From the NCBI GenBank assembly GCA_015265235.1, contig JABZYJ010000071.1, forward strand, positions 1 to 9,536: 9,536 nucleotides of DNA, given 5' to 3'. Source of the stretch: Selenomonas sp. GTDB lineage: Bacteria; Bacillota; Negativicutes; Selenomonadales; Selenomonadaceae. A program made the position numbers and the translations under genes. Below, piece by piece: positions 1 to 7,516 of this stretch (position 1 is the first letter of the stretch; the number at the start of each line of letters is the position of its first letter). The notes beneath the pieces were generated by a model, which was given only the letters and a program-made list of their open reading frames with translations, was not told the DNA's origin and did no database searches.

Positions 1-912
1 GTTCTGCTTAACCATCGAGATATAGCGGAAATCGCCGTTATAGGAGACGATCTGCTGACGCACGGTCGAGAACTTCAGCGTCACGCCTGCGACTGCCGCC
101 GTATCCGACCAGTTCGCGCCAAGACCGGGCGAGGCAGCAGGATCATCGATGATTTCGCCCGTATTCTTAAAGTTATCCTTGATGAAGTTCGTGCCTGTCG
201 TGATGTTGCCGACACGATCCGCCGACGATACCGTCGAGCGCCCGCTCGCGATAACGTCCTTGTACCCCTCCTGCACGAACTCTTTCGTATAGATGTCACC
301 CGTCAGCGTATTGAGGTAGTAGCTCTTGCCGTCACTGCCGTCGAGGGAAAGCATCTGGTGCAGGAAATTGGCACTGTCCGTGTTGCTTGCATCGTTAAAG
401 AAGGCTGCCTGACGATCATCGAGCGTCTTGGCGAGGCCACGGTGACGTGGTACGTTCTCATCCGAGATGGAGAACGGCTGGCGCAGATCCGCCTGCCCCG
501 AAAAGATATAGCGGTCACCGAGCTGGGTATTGCCGAGCGAAATGATCTGCTGAATCCCCGCCTTCATCTCGCGCGCAATCGCGGGCCAATCGCCGCTGTT
601 TTCATCCTTATCGTCATTCGCGCCCTGAATGGTCTTTGCCTTGAACGTCTTCTGGATGTCCTCCATGCCCGCCAGTGCCGTCTGGGTTGTGTTCATCCAC
701 GAGATGCCCGCTTTGACGCTGTCCTGATAGCGGTTGTTCTCGCCTTCGGAGACGTTGTAGCGCAGATAGCGCGAGTAGTCCACGGAGTTGTCCGAGGGAC
801 GGTGGAGCTTCTTCCCGTCGCCCTGTTCCATGAGTTTCGACTTGGTGTAGTCCAGCTCATTCAGATCTTTTTGGTAGCGCTGAACCATGTAGTTACTGCT
901 GATACGAATCAT
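1..912 (-). CDS. flgL: Flagellar hook-associated protein 3 (hook-filament junction protein), 3' end outside window
   Basis: FlgL forms the distal hook-filament junction ring on which flagellin assembles outside the cell. The visible 304 residues begin MIRISSNYMVQRYQKDL and carry the flagellin-type N-terminal helix with a GKKLHRPSDNSVDYSRYLRYN segment (about residues 33-53), matching the SGKRI..PSDDP signature of FlgL and flagellin. It is followed by a helical stretch ending near IQQIISLGNTQLGDRYIFSGQ, which is also typical of FlgL. No stop occurs before position 1, so the C-terminal helical domain is outside the window. The ATG at 912 was chosen because an AAGGG lies 7 nt upstream; the nearby ATG at 919 is out of frame. 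It starts 10 nt after the flgK stop, so it is almost certainly co-transcribed with flgK. Placement directly after flgK favours FlgL over flagellin itself. Confidence 0.93.
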   Translation of the reverse strand, partial: MIRISSNYMVQRYQKDLNELDYTKSKLMEQGDGKKLHRPSDNSVDYSRYLRYNVSEGENNRYQDSVKAGISWMNTTQTALAGMEDIQKTFKAKTIQGANDDKDENSGDWPAIAREMKAGIQQIISLGNTQLGDRYIFSGQADLRQPFSISDENVPRHRGLAKTLDDRQAAFFNDASNTDSANFLHQMLSLDGSDGKSYYLNTLTGDIYTKEFVQEGYKDVIASGRSTVSSADRVGNITTGTNFIKDNFKNTGEIIDDPAASPGLGANWSDTAAVAGVTLKFSTVRQQIVSYNGDFRYISMVKQN

Positions 913-922
913 CGTTCATCCC

Positions 923-2710
923 TTACCTTCCGACGACGCCCGTGCTGTTAATGAGGCGATCCAGGATCTCATCCATCGACGTCAGGACACGTGAGCACGC
1001 GCCGTAGCCCGTCTGGAACTTGAGCATATTCGTCAGCTCCTCGTTCCAGTCCACACCCGCTGTCGACTGACGCCATTGGTTGATCTGCACCATGAGATCA
1101 TCCTGCTGCTTCATCTTCTTATCGAGGTTCTCGGCATCTGCACCGAGCTCATTCATCACACCGTTGTAGTACTGATTGATGGACACCGATCCAACCGCGC
1201 GCTGGCGCTCGTTCGTCGGCAGACCGATCAGCTCTGCCACATTGATCGTATTCGCCTGATCCTTGTTGAAGAACTTGCTCAGTTCGACCGCCATCGTGCC
1301 GTCGCCCGTGCCGTTCATATCGGCAAAAGAATAGGTATACGTAATCGTACCGCCCGTAACCGTCGGCAGCATCTTGCCAATCGGATTGGCATGGGTCGGA
1401 GACGCCGGCACCGGGTCGACGATCTGACGAGCGGCGACGAGATTCTGCCCGTCCGGAGCCGTCAGCTCGTCGCTGATCTTGATGGCATTGATGATCTGCA
1501 TGGAGCGCATCTCATGGATGTCGGCAGCGATGGTCGTATCCACGGCCGTCACCGTTGCCGATGTCGGCGGCGTGCCGCCGCTCGTCGTGCGGGTCACGCT
1601 CTGCGCCGTTGCCGTCATCCAGCGATCCCCCGTTGTCGGGTCGACATGCCACGCATAGCGCTCGCCCGTGTAGTTGTTGCCCGTTGCATCGCTGTGAAAT
1701 GCGTTGCGTCCGAAGAAATTCGTCCATGTCGTCGACGCATTGTCGATGCCTGCGCCGAGCTTGTGCGCATCATTGAACGTCGTCATGAGCGTTGCCGAGA
1801 TATCCGCAAGATTGTCGATATATCCCTTGTCCTGCACGATCGTATCCTGCAGCGCCTTTAGGATGCCGCCCTGCGGGACATAGCCGATCCCGCCCGCCTC
1901 CTTAATGCGCAGCGTATAGTCGTTGATGCCGTAGCGCTCGTTGTCGATCGGCGGGCTCATCTCGATGGTGAGATGGCTGTCGCGCTGGACGAGCGTCATG
2001 CCGTTCGAGACGACGGTGTACTGTCCGTTCGCCTCCTCATAGACATTGACGTTTGTGATCTCCGAGAGCTTATCCACGAGGAGATCACGCTGGTCGCGCA
2101 GGTCGTTCGCCTTGCCGCCGTGATTCTCGGCGAGCATGATGTTCTGGTTGAGGACGGCGATCTTTTCCGTAATATTGTTTGCCTTGCCAACCTGGATGCG
2201 CATCTCATCGTACTGTGCATTGATCTGATCCTGCAGCTGACGTGCGCCTGTCTTGATGCGGTCGACGAGGTTGTTTCCCTTCGTGATGACCGCCGTACGC
2301 GACGCCGCGTCGCTCGCATAGTCGGAAAGGTTGACCCAGGCGCTGTAGAACTGCTGCATCGCATTGAGGACGCCCGTCTCCTTTGCGTCGTTAAAGACCG
2401 CCTCTGCCTTATCGTAGTTGGTCTTGTACGTCTTATAGAGGTTCTGCGTCGAGGTCTCCGACCAGAACTGCTTGTCCGCGTAGATGTTGCGTGCACGGTT
2501 CAGCGCGATGACATCGACACCGCCGCCGACGTAGACATTCCCATAGAGGGACGGCCGCTCCTGATAGTTCGTCGCCGCCGAGTCCACGCGCTGACGCGAG
2601 TACCCCTCTGTCGAGGCGTTGGTAATGTTGTGCCCGGTCGTGTCAAGCGACAGCTGGTTGTTCTGGATGCCCCGCACCATCGCATTGAGTCCGGCAAATG
2701 TTGACCGCAT
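923..2710 (-). CDS. flgK: Flagellar hook-associated protein 1
   Basis: FlgK is the first hook-filament junction protein, exported by the flagellar type III system and placed on the hook tip before FlgL. The 595-residue product starts MRSTFAGLNAMVRGIQNNQ and has the rod/hook-family N-terminal motif (SLDTTGHNITNASTEGYSRQRVD, about residues 21-43). A long coiled-coil D1 region follows, with a variable middle section (about 330-450) rich in Thr, Ala and Gly. The C-terminus (EELTNMLKFQTGYGACSRVLTSMDEILDRLIN) is the FlgE/F/G/K C-terminal helix. It is somewhat longer than the B. subtilis and E. coli proteins, the excess lying in the middle domain. A GAGGG sits just 3-4 nt before the ATG, slightly close but usable. 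The 55-bp gap to the upstream FlgN-like ORF contains no convincing promoter. Confidence 0.96.
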   Translation of the reverse strand: MRSTFAGLNAMVRGIQNNQLSLDTTGHNITNASTEGYSRQRVDSAATNYQERPSLYGNVYVGGGVDVIALNRARNIYADKQFWSETSTQNLYKTYKTNYDKAEAVFNDAKETGVLNAMQQFYSAWVNLSDYASDAASRTAVITKGNNLVDRIKTGARQLQDQINAQYDEMRIQVGKANNITEKIAVLNQNIMLAENHGGKANDLRDQRDLLVDKLSEITNVNVYEEANGQYTVVSNGMTLVQRDSHLTIEMSPPIDNERYGINDYTLRIKEAGGIGYVPQGGILKALQDTIVQDKGYIDNLADISATLMTTFNDAHKLGAGIDNASTTWTNFFGRNAFHSDATGNNYTGERYAWHVDPTTGDRWMTATAQSVTRTTSGGTPPTSATVTAVDTTIAADIHEMRSMQIINAIKISDELTAPDGQNLVAARQIVDPVPASPTHANPIGKMLPTVTGGTITYTYSFADMNGTGDGTMAVELSKFFNKDQANTINVAELIGLPTNERQRAVGSVSINQYYNGVMNELGADAENLDKKMKQQDDLMVQINQWRQSTAGVDWNEELTNMLKFQTGYGACSRVLTSMDEILDRLINSTGVVGR

Positions 2711-2765
2711 ATTCCCTCACTCTTTTCCCTGTTTGGAAATCCTGATTATTCCATCCGTTATATCG

Positions 2766-3257
2766 TTATACGTCCGCATCGAACATGGCGATCTCACGCC
2801 GCAGTCCGACGGGCGGTCCTGCCACGGGCTGAGAGCGTCCGTAGGTATCGTCCGCCATCGTGCCCGAAACGACGTTGAGCTGATAGCGGATAAACTCCGC
2901 ACTCTTTTCCAGCAGCTGCTCTGCCGTGCGCACGCGCTCGCGCAGTCTCTCATGCCGCGCCTGCACAGCGCGCATAGCGCGTACCGCAGCGAAGTGCTCC
3001 CGTGGATTCGGCTCGCTTGCAACGGCGGCCGCCATGCTGTCCGCCTGCACCTCAGCGAGGTACTCTGCCTGCCGCCGCGCGAGTGCGCGTACCGCAGAGA
3101 GGCTCCGCTCAGCGGCCGCCGTTGCGTCGCTGATCCCCGCACCAAAGGCACTGTGCTGGAGCGCAGCGACGAGCGCATCATAGGAGGCGAGTGCCTCCTC
3201 CGCGGCAGAGAGCTGCTCTTTCAGGAGCACGAGTGCCGCACGGGTCTCATTCGTCAT
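2766..3257 (-). CDS. Second FlgN-like ORF (possible flagellar export chaperone paralogue)
   Basis: This 163-residue, Ala/Glu/Arg-rich, largely helical protein lies between flgN and flgK. It has no signal peptide or membrane segment. I do not recognise it by overall sequence. Its C-terminal third (EKSAEFIRYQLNVVSGTMADDTYGRSQ, about residues 115-141) lines up with the end of the adjacent FlgN (EGALMAVNRQLGRIGGAVVDPVYGSGG) at E, QL, G, D and YG, and the two proteins are nearly the same length. That pattern, a last helix followed by a short linker ending in YG, is what I know of the FlgN family. I therefore read it as a diverged tandem FlgN-family member, possibly specialised for FlgK or FlgL. 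It could instead be an unrelated coiled-coil flagellar protein. It starts only 6 nt after the flgN stop; an AAGG about 11 nt upstream is a weak ribosome site, so translational coupling is likely. Confidence 0.7.
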   Translation of the reverse strand: MTNETRAALVLLKEQLSAAEEALASYDALVAALQHSAFGAGISDATAAAERSLSAVRALARRQAEYLAEVQADSMAAAVASEPNPREHFAAVRAMRAVQARHERLRERVRTAEQLLEKSAEFIRYQLNVVSGTMADDTYGRSQPVAGPPVGLRREIAMFDADV

Positions 3258-3263
3258 TGCCGT

Positions 3264-3752
3264 TCACGCCTTATAGTCCAGATTCTTGCGCAGATGCCGC
3301 ACCTGCTCCGTGCCGCCGCTCCCATACACGGGGTCGACCACGGCACCGCCGATACGTCCGAGCTGACGGTTCACTGCCATGAGTGCACCCTCGATGAGGA
3401 GGGCATTCCCATCGCGCAGTTCCTTCGTCTCCGCGACAACCTTGCTCAGCCTGCGGCTTGCCGCAAGCACGCTGCGGTGGACAGCATCGCTCGGTGCGAG
3501 GAGCGCCAGCTCCTCCATATTCGTCTCGGCACTCACACCCGGCGTTGCCTTCGCAATGTGGGCGAGATGCGCGAGCCGATCCGTCTCGAGCCGCTCCACC
3601 GCACGCGCGAGAAAATCCTCCTCGGCAGTCAGCTTTTCGAGTGCCTCCATGTCGAGTGCGACGAGAATCTTGCGTTTCTTTTCCTGCACGACACGGATCT
3701 TCTCATACTGACGCGAGAGCTCTTCGAGCGTCGCCGTAAATGCATTCCACAT
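3264..3752 (-). CDS. flgN: Flagellar export chaperone for hook-associated proteins
   Basis: FlgN-family chaperones bind the C-terminal helices of FlgK and FlgL in the cytoplasm and deliver them to the flagellar export gate. The 162-residue product starts MWNAFTATLEELSRQYEKI, continues with QEKKRKILVALDMEALEKLTAEEDFLARAVERLE (a typical FlgN heptad pattern), and ends with a last helix followed by DPVYGSGG, also typical of the family. Two starts are possible. The ATG at 3764 overlaps the flgM stop (TGATG) but has no ribosome site, while the ATG at 3752 has GGAG 6 nt upstream and gives the usual N-terminus, so 3752 is preferred. The product would gain MEQL if 3764 were used. The frame stays open upstream through flgM, but that extension is a shadow of flgM. 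Position between flgM and flgK supports the assignment. Confidence 0.88.
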   Translation of the reverse strand: MWNAFTATLEELSRQYEKIRVVQEKKRKILVALDMEALEKLTAEEDFLARAVERLETDRLAHLAHIAKATPGVSAETNMEELALLAPSDAVHRSVLAASRRLSKVVAETKELRDGNALLIEGALMAVNRQLGRIGGAVVDPVYGSGGTEQVRHLRKNLDYKA

Positions 3753-3763
3753 GAGCTGCTCCA

Positions 3764-4045
3764 TCAATAGCGCATGGCGAGCATCTTGGCTGCGATATCC
3801 ACCGAGGCCGGTGCATAGCTGCCGTTCTCGACACGTGCGGAGACCTCCGCAACGCGCTCTTTGCGAACATCGCTCATGCCGCGCAGCTGCTGCAGGATAT
3901 CGCCAAAGCTCTGCGCCTCGCCCGAAAGCTCGAGCGCATCCGGTGCCTGCACGGCTCCCGCCGCATCCACACGGCGCGTTCCTGCTGCCGGTGCACCGGC
4001 GTAGAGTCTGCTCACTGCTGCGATTGTCTGATTTCTGATTAACAT
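3764..4045 (-). CDS. flgM: Anti-sigma-28 factor
   Basis: FlgM binds sigma-28 (FliA/SigD) and keeps late flagellar genes off until the hook is finished, when FlgM is exported or removed. The product is 93 residues, the usual FlgM size. The N-terminal half is Ala/Gly-rich and probably disordered. The C-terminal half has DALELSGEAQSFGDILQQL followed by RKERVAEVSARVENGSYAPASVDIAAKMLA (about residues 61-90), the sigma-binding region with the conserved V..I..G.Y......IA.K.L pattern. The ATG at 4045 is chosen over 4087 because AGGTGG lies 8 nt upstream and it gives the expected length. It is the first gene of the flgM-flgN-orf-flgK-flgL unit, with a sigma-28-like promoter and the yvyF terminator just upstream. 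Confidence 0.92.
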   Translation of the reverse strand: MLIRNQTIAAVSRLYAGAPAAGTRRVDAAGAVQAPDALELSGEAQSFGDILQQLRGMSDVRKERVAEVSARVENGSYAPASVDIAAKMLAMRY

Positions 4046-4132
4046 ATCGTTCACCACCTGTATCTCCGAACCGATCGCTGCACGCACTTCGCGTCTTTGC
4101 TGCGAAATGAGTTCGGAATCCTTTCACCTTCT

Positions 4133-4159
4133 TTATCGAAAAAAAAAGATACGTACTTA
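4133..4159 (-). promoter_or_regulatory. Candidate sigma-28 promoter for flgM
   Basis: On the minus strand TAAG (4159-4156) is followed by exactly 15 nt and then TTCGATAA (4140-4133). The sigma-28/SigD consensus is TAAA-N15-GCCGATAA, so 9 of 12 positions match, with the CGATAA core intact. The -35 part lies in the descending arm of the yvyF terminator hairpin, and the T-run falls in the spacer. A sigma-28 promoter for flgM is known in other bacteria, which makes this plausible. The T-rich context makes a chance match possible. Confidence 0.45.
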
Positions 4160-4183
4160 AGATTTTTTTCTTAAGTACGTATC
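4139..4183 (-). terminator. Rho-independent terminator after the yvyF-type gene
   Basis: Read on the minus strand, a 14-nt arm GATACGTACTTAAG (4183-4170), an 8-nt A-rich loop and the perfectly complementary arm CTTAAGTACGTATC (4161-4148) are followed by nine consecutive T (4147-4139). It begins 8 nt after the TAA stop of the upstream gene. The stem is perfect but unusually AT-rich for this GC-rich region. On the plus strand no T-run follows, so it should act in one direction. Confidence 0.88.
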
Positions 4184-4191
4184 GGAGATTC

Positions 4192-4611
4192 TTACTTCCC
4201 GCCGAGCGTCACATAGCCGCGGCGGCTGCTGCCGCCTTCCGACGTGGTGCGCATGCCCGAGGCGCTCTGCTTGCTGACGGCTGCCTTCAGCTCGTCACGC
4301 ATCTCCTTCTGGCACTTGTCGCAGTACTGCCCCTTCTGGATGGGGGAGCCGCACTTCTCACACGGGTAAAAGATATCCACATGACTTGCGAGGAAGCGTC
4401 CCTCGCGAATCATGCGGCGAATCACCTGCTCCTGCACACCCGTCGCCTCGACAATCTCGGGAATCGGGCACTTCGGATGGTCACGCACGTACTCGATGAT
4501 CTCCTTTTCCCACTTCTCTTCCTTCTCGCGGCAATCCGCGCAGATGCGGGAGTTGTTGATTGAAACGAACACCTTCCCGCAGCTCGAGCAGTTCTTCATT
4601 TTTCCTGCCAT
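4192..4611 (-). CDS. yvyF: YvyF-type flagellar operon protein (zinc ribbons plus helix-turn-helix)
   Basis: This 139-residue protein matches the flagellar operon family I know as TIGR03826 (B. subtilis YvyF), encoded directly upstream of flgM in Firmicutes. It has an N-terminal four-Cys zinc ribbon (C8, C11, C24, C27) and a charged helix. A helix-turn-helix-like segment follows (about residues 49-74, PIPEIVEATGVQEQVIRRMIREGRF). A second four-Cys ribbon (C84, C87, C97, C100) precedes a Ser/Arg/Gly-rich basic tail. This suggests nucleic-acid or protein binding; the exact role is not established, though gene order points to regulation near FlgM. A purine-rich GAGAGGAG lies about 10 nt before the ATG. 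Its own vegetative promoter and terminator flank it, so it may be transcribed separately from flgM. Confidence 0.87.
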   Translation of the reverse strand: MAGKMKNCSSCGKVFVSINNSRICADCREKEEKWEKEIIEYVRDHPKCPIPEIVEATGVQEQVIRRMIREGRFLASHVDIFYPCEKCGSPIQKGQYCDKCQKEMRDELKAAVSKQSASGMRTTSEGGSSRRGYVTLGGK

Positions 4612-4685
4612 CGGTCAAACTCTCCTCTCAAAACAGCGGATCGGCATATCGTAGATCCTATCCTATCCCCTCATTCATACACCGT

Positions 4686-4714
4686 ATTCTACAACAGGAC
4701 GAGAGAAAAATCAA
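4686..4714 (-). promoter_or_regulatory. Sigma-A promoter for the yvyF-type gene
   Basis: On the minus strand TTGATT (4714-4709) and TAGAAT (4691-4686) are separated by 17 nt, matching TTGACA-N17-TATAAT at 4 of 6 and 5 of 6 positions. Transcription would start near 4679, leaving an untranslated leader of about 68 nt before the ATG at 4611. It lies just after the stop of the P-type ATPase gene, in the most AT-rich part of the gap, and gives the flagellar block an entry point independent of the metal operon. Confidence 0.65.
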
Positions 4715-4733
4715 CAAACAAAGATTCGGCTTT

Positions 4734-6848
4734 CTACTTTGTCATCTTCCGTGCAAACATGCCGCCCTCAGGCGTCAGAATGCGGCAGCTGTTCAGCACC
4801 ACGGCAAGCGTTGCCGTGTTGTGAATCGCAGCGGCTGCGAGCGGGCTGATCGCGCCGAGCGCACCAAGCAGCATCGCCGACGAGTTGACGAGCAGCGTCG
4901 CCTTAAAGTTCTGATGCACGAGATGCATCGTCCGCCGTCCGAGACGCAGTGCCTCCACGAGGCGGATCGGATCCTCGCCGTGAATCGTCACCGCCGAGGA
5001 CTCTGCCGCAATATCCGTCTGCCGACCGCCGAGCGACACGCCGACATCGGCAAAAGCGAGTGCGGGCGCGTCGTTGATGCCGTCGCCGACCATCATCACC
5101 GTCCCGCGCTGTTTCAGCTGGTTCACATAGCGCGACTTATCCTCAGGCAGGATCTCCGCATGATAGGAGTCCACATCCATATCGCGCGCCACCTCGGCCG
5201 CGACTGCCTTAGCGTCGCCCGTCAGCATGACGATCTCGTCCACGCCGCAGCGGCGCAGCTGGTTCAGCGTCTTCTTCATCTTCGGACGGATGGGATCCTC
5301 GATCCCGATCACGCCGATGAGACGCATGTCACGCGCAACAAAGAGCACATTCTTGCCGGAGGTGGACGCAGCGAGATCCTCCGGATCCGTCACGCCGTTC
5401 TCCTGCAGGAAACGGCGGCTGCCGACGCGGATCGTTCCGCCCGTAAAGCCCTCGAAATCCGGCACCTCGGCGAGCATCCCGCGCGCTACGATCGTCTCGG
5501 AGGAGCGGTGCTGCGGCGCATGCCATGCCTTTTCCTCCACATACTTCTGGATCGCCACGGCGAGCGGATGCACGGAGTGCTCCTCGGCGGATGCCGCGAG
5601 CAGGATCATCTCCTTCTCCGTCACGCCCGACGCCGTACGGATGAACGTGATCTCGGGGATGCCGACCGTCAGCGTGCCCGTCTTGTCGAGTACGACCGTA
5701 TCCGTGCGTGCAAGCGCCTCGATGTAGTTGCCGCCCTTCACGAGAATCCCGCGCTTGGCCGCCGCGGCAATCGCGGCCGACATCGCCGTCGCCGTTGAGA
5801 GCTTCAGCCCGCAGGAGAAGTCGATGAAGAGCAGGTTCAGCACACGCCCCCAGTCGCGCGTCGCCCCGTAGACAATCGCCGCCCCGAGGAAGGACACGGG
5901 CACGAGATAGTTCGCCATCTGATCGGCAAAATTCTGCACGGGTGCGCGGCGCGTCTGCGCCTCCTCGACGAGGTGGACGATGTGGGCGAGCGACGTATCG
6001 CTGCCCACCTTCTCCACCGCGATCACGAGCTCGCCCGCCTCGACCACGCTGCCCGCGTAGACCGGCGTGCCCTCCTTCTTCATCGCGGGGGCGGACTCGC
6101 CTGTCACGGACGCCTGCGTCACCGCCGCATTGCCGCGCAGAACGCGGCCGTCGATGACGATTTTCTCCCCTGCGTGTACGGCGATCGTATCACCGGGGCG
6201 TACCTCCTCCACGGGCACCTTGCGCTCCACCTCGCCATTCGGCGTCTGCTCCACGAGCCAGACATCGCGCTGACCGAGGGACAGCAGCCCCGAGATGTGC
6301 GAGCGCGCCTTTTCCGCCGCGTAGCTCGTCAGCATCTCCGCCCCGTTGCTGAGTGCGAGGAGCATGAGGCTCGACTCGGGTTTCCCCGCGAGCACCGAGG
6401 CGATCACCGCCGTCGTCGTGAGCGTATCCGCATTCGGCTGCCGCTCCTCGATCAGACCGCCGATGCCCGTCTTGATGAAGTTGCGCGAAATCGCGAGCAC
6501 GAGCAGCGAGCGCAGCACCTTCACCGAGGCAAAGAGCTCGGGCGCACCGCGCCGCAGCAGCTCCATCGCCGCAAAGCTCGCGAGCGAAATCACCGCATCG
6601 CGGCGGAACTCCGCCAGCCGCTCCGTCGGCGTCACCGCCTTCTCTGCTGCCGCGCGCACGGCACGCTCTGCCGCCGTGAGGACACGCGCCGTCGGGAGCG
6701 TCCCCACATGCCAGAGATCCACGCATTTCTCATGGGCGGATACCGCCACCACGGCAGGGAAGCGACGCAGACGCGCCGCGAGCTGCTGTGCATCCTCGCG
6801 CGGCAATGCCGCCGCGAGACGGATCCGCTTATGCATCACTCGTGTCAT
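4734..6848 (-). CDS. P1B-type heavy-metal-translocating ATPase with non-canonical metal-site motif
   Basis: This is a P-type ATPase of the metal-transporting P1B group (704 residues), expected to move a metal ion across the inner membrane at the cost of ATP. Visible motifs are the actuator TGES (249-252), the phosphorylation site DKTGT (D388), the N-domain HSVHP pair (H427-P428) that marks P1B enzymes, TGD (543-545) and the hinge GDGINDAP (588-595). The last membrane helices contain N647 and HNTATLAVVLNS (676-687). Where CPC-A-L-G-L-A-T-P is usual, this protein has FSCGLKLSTA (344-353): one Cys remains and both prolines are gone. The N-terminal 50 residues resemble a degenerate HMA fold without CxxC. 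The ATG at 6848 is chosen for its ATGA overlap with the preceding gene and a GAGGGG about 9 nt upstream; ATGs at 6857 and 6836 are alternatives. Substrate unknown. Confidence 0.92.
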   Translation of the reverse strand: MTRVMHKRIRLAAALPREDAQQLAARLRRFPAVVAVSAHEKCVDLWHVGTLPTARVLTAAERAVRAAAEKAVTPTERLAEFRRDAVISLASFAAMELLRRGAPELFASVKVLRSLLVLAISRNFIKTGIGGLIEERQPNADTLTTTAVIASVLAGKPESSLMLLALSNGAEMLTSYAAEKARSHISGLLSLGQRDVWLVEQTPNGEVERKVPVEEVRPGDTIAVHAGEKIVIDGRVLRGNAAVTQASVTGESAPAMKKEGTPVYAGSVVEAGELVIAVEKVGSDTSLAHIVHLVEEAQTRRAPVQNFADQMANYLVPVSFLGAAIVYGATRDWGRVLNLLFIDFSCGLKLSTATAMSAAIAAAAKRGILVKGGNYIEALARTDTVVLDKTGTLTVGIPEITFIRTASGVTEKEMILLAASAEEHSVHPLAVAIQKYVEEKAWHAPQHRSSETIVARGMLAEVPDFEGFTGGTIRVGSRRFLQENGVTDPEDLAASTSGKNVLFVARDMRLIGVIGIEDPIRPKMKKTLNQLRRCGVDEIVMLTGDAKAVAAEVARDMDVDSYHAEILPEDKSRYVNQLKQRGTVMMVGDGINDAPALAFADVGVSLGGRQTDIAAESSAVTIHGEDPIRLVEALRLGRRTMHLVHQNFKATLLVNSSAMLLGALGAISPLAAAAIHNTATLAVVLNSCRILTPEGGMFARKMTK

Positions 6849-7516
6849 ACCTTCCATCCCCTCATCAGCGACAGTGCCCACCAGAGCATCTGAGAACCCG
6901 AGGGCGTATTGTTGGAGATCACCAGCTGGCGCACGCCGCGCATGATGAAGACCCCGGCGACCAGCGAGCTCAGATCGAGTGCTCCGCCCGTACTCCGCTG
7001 AATCCACGCGCTGAGCGACTCCACTGAGCGGCGCACGCTCTTCGCGAGCGTTGCGGGCGGCTGCACCTTGCCCTCGGCAAAAATCGCACACAATCCCTCC
7101 GCCAGAACGAGGACATGTGCCTCATCCTCGGGCGCATAGATGAGCAGGATGCTGCCCGACTCGGTATTCGTGCGCACGGCACGGATGAACGGCAGGCGCA
7201 GGAGACGATCCTCCAGCACCTTGGCAAAGGCTTCCGTCAGATACGGCGTACGATAGCGGCGCCGTCCCGGCGAGGCATGGACACAGGAAAAGACCGCCGT
7301 CGGCACTGCACAGGAAACCGGCATGGCAGACGGTGCCTCCGTGTGCGCCAGCACGTGCGGATGCTTTCCATGCGAGCGCTCCGGCGCAGCGAACAGGCCG
7401 CCGCCCAGTCCATGCAGGATATTGCCCTCAGCAGGGCGCCCCCCTGTACCAAGGATCATCTGACGCGCCATATTGGCCAGTGATGCGCCGAGCATCAGTC
7501 CGGACAGATACGTCAT
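6845..7516 (-). CDS. HMA_2-like metal-associated protein with hydrophobic ends
   Basis: This 223-residue protein is encoded between the small HMA_2-like protein and the ATPase, with ATGA overlaps on both sides. An N-terminal hydrophobic stretch (MTYLSGLMLGASLANMARQM) is followed by a His-bearing linker (H49, H52, H54, H58, plus C69, C77, H80). Next comes a ferredoxin-like HMA_2-type module (about residues 84-136) with the telltale RAVRTNTESGSILLIYAPED strand. It ends in two hydrophobic segments (about 171-190 and 207-221). The module has no CxxC. I infer an accessory protein that binds or docks with the ATPase at the membrane; the His linker could bind metal, which is inference only. A very good AGGAGG lies 8 nt before the ATG. 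Such HMA_2 proteins are known next to P1B ATPases. Confidence 0.75.
   Translation of the reverse strand: MTYLSGLMLGASLANMARQMILGTGGRPAEGNILHGLGGGLFAAPERSHGKHPHVLAHTEAPSAMPVSCAVPTAVFSCVHASPGRRRYRTPYLTEAFAKVLEDRLLRLPFIRAVRTNTESGSILLIYAPEDEAHVLVLAEGLCAIFAEGKVQPPATLAKSVRRSVESLSAWIQRSTGGALDLSSLVAGVFIMRGVRQLVISNNTPSGSQMLWWALSLMRGWKV

Noticed and set aside
2757..2771. Short tandem CGTTATA repeat between the FlgN-like ORF and flgK
   Set aside because: Two 7-bp copies in an AT-rich gap, partly inside the stop codon region; too short to call a site, and no promoter accompanies it.
2619..3770. 383-codon plus-strand ORF antisense to flgK, the FlgN-like ORF and flgN
   Set aside because: Arg/His/Leu-rich composition without domains, spanning several recognisable genes on the other strand. 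It is a shadow of GC-rich codon bias.
3765..4127. Upstream extension of the flgN frame (GTG start, MKGFRTHFAAK...) through flgM
   Set aside because: The translated extension is Arg/Cys-rich with no domain character and overlaps flgM in another frame. FlgM has the expected length, motif and ribosome site.
4615..4647. Possible 10-residue leader peptide (MPIRCFERRV) before the yvyF-type gene
   Set aside because: An AGGA is 8 nt upstream of its ATG and its stop is just before the next start, but such short frames are common by chance and no attenuator structure accompanies it.
4700..4745. Terminator for the ATPase gene
   Set aside because: Only a 6-bp ACAAAG/CTTTGT stem with a 13-nt loop lies ahead of a T-rich stretch; too weak, and the T-run is better explained as part of the yvyF promoter region.
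4560..6893. Long plus-strand ORFs antisense to the ATPase (412 and 306 codons)
   Set aside because: Highly Arg/His-rich translations with no ribosome sites, opposite a gene with a full set of ATPase motifs.
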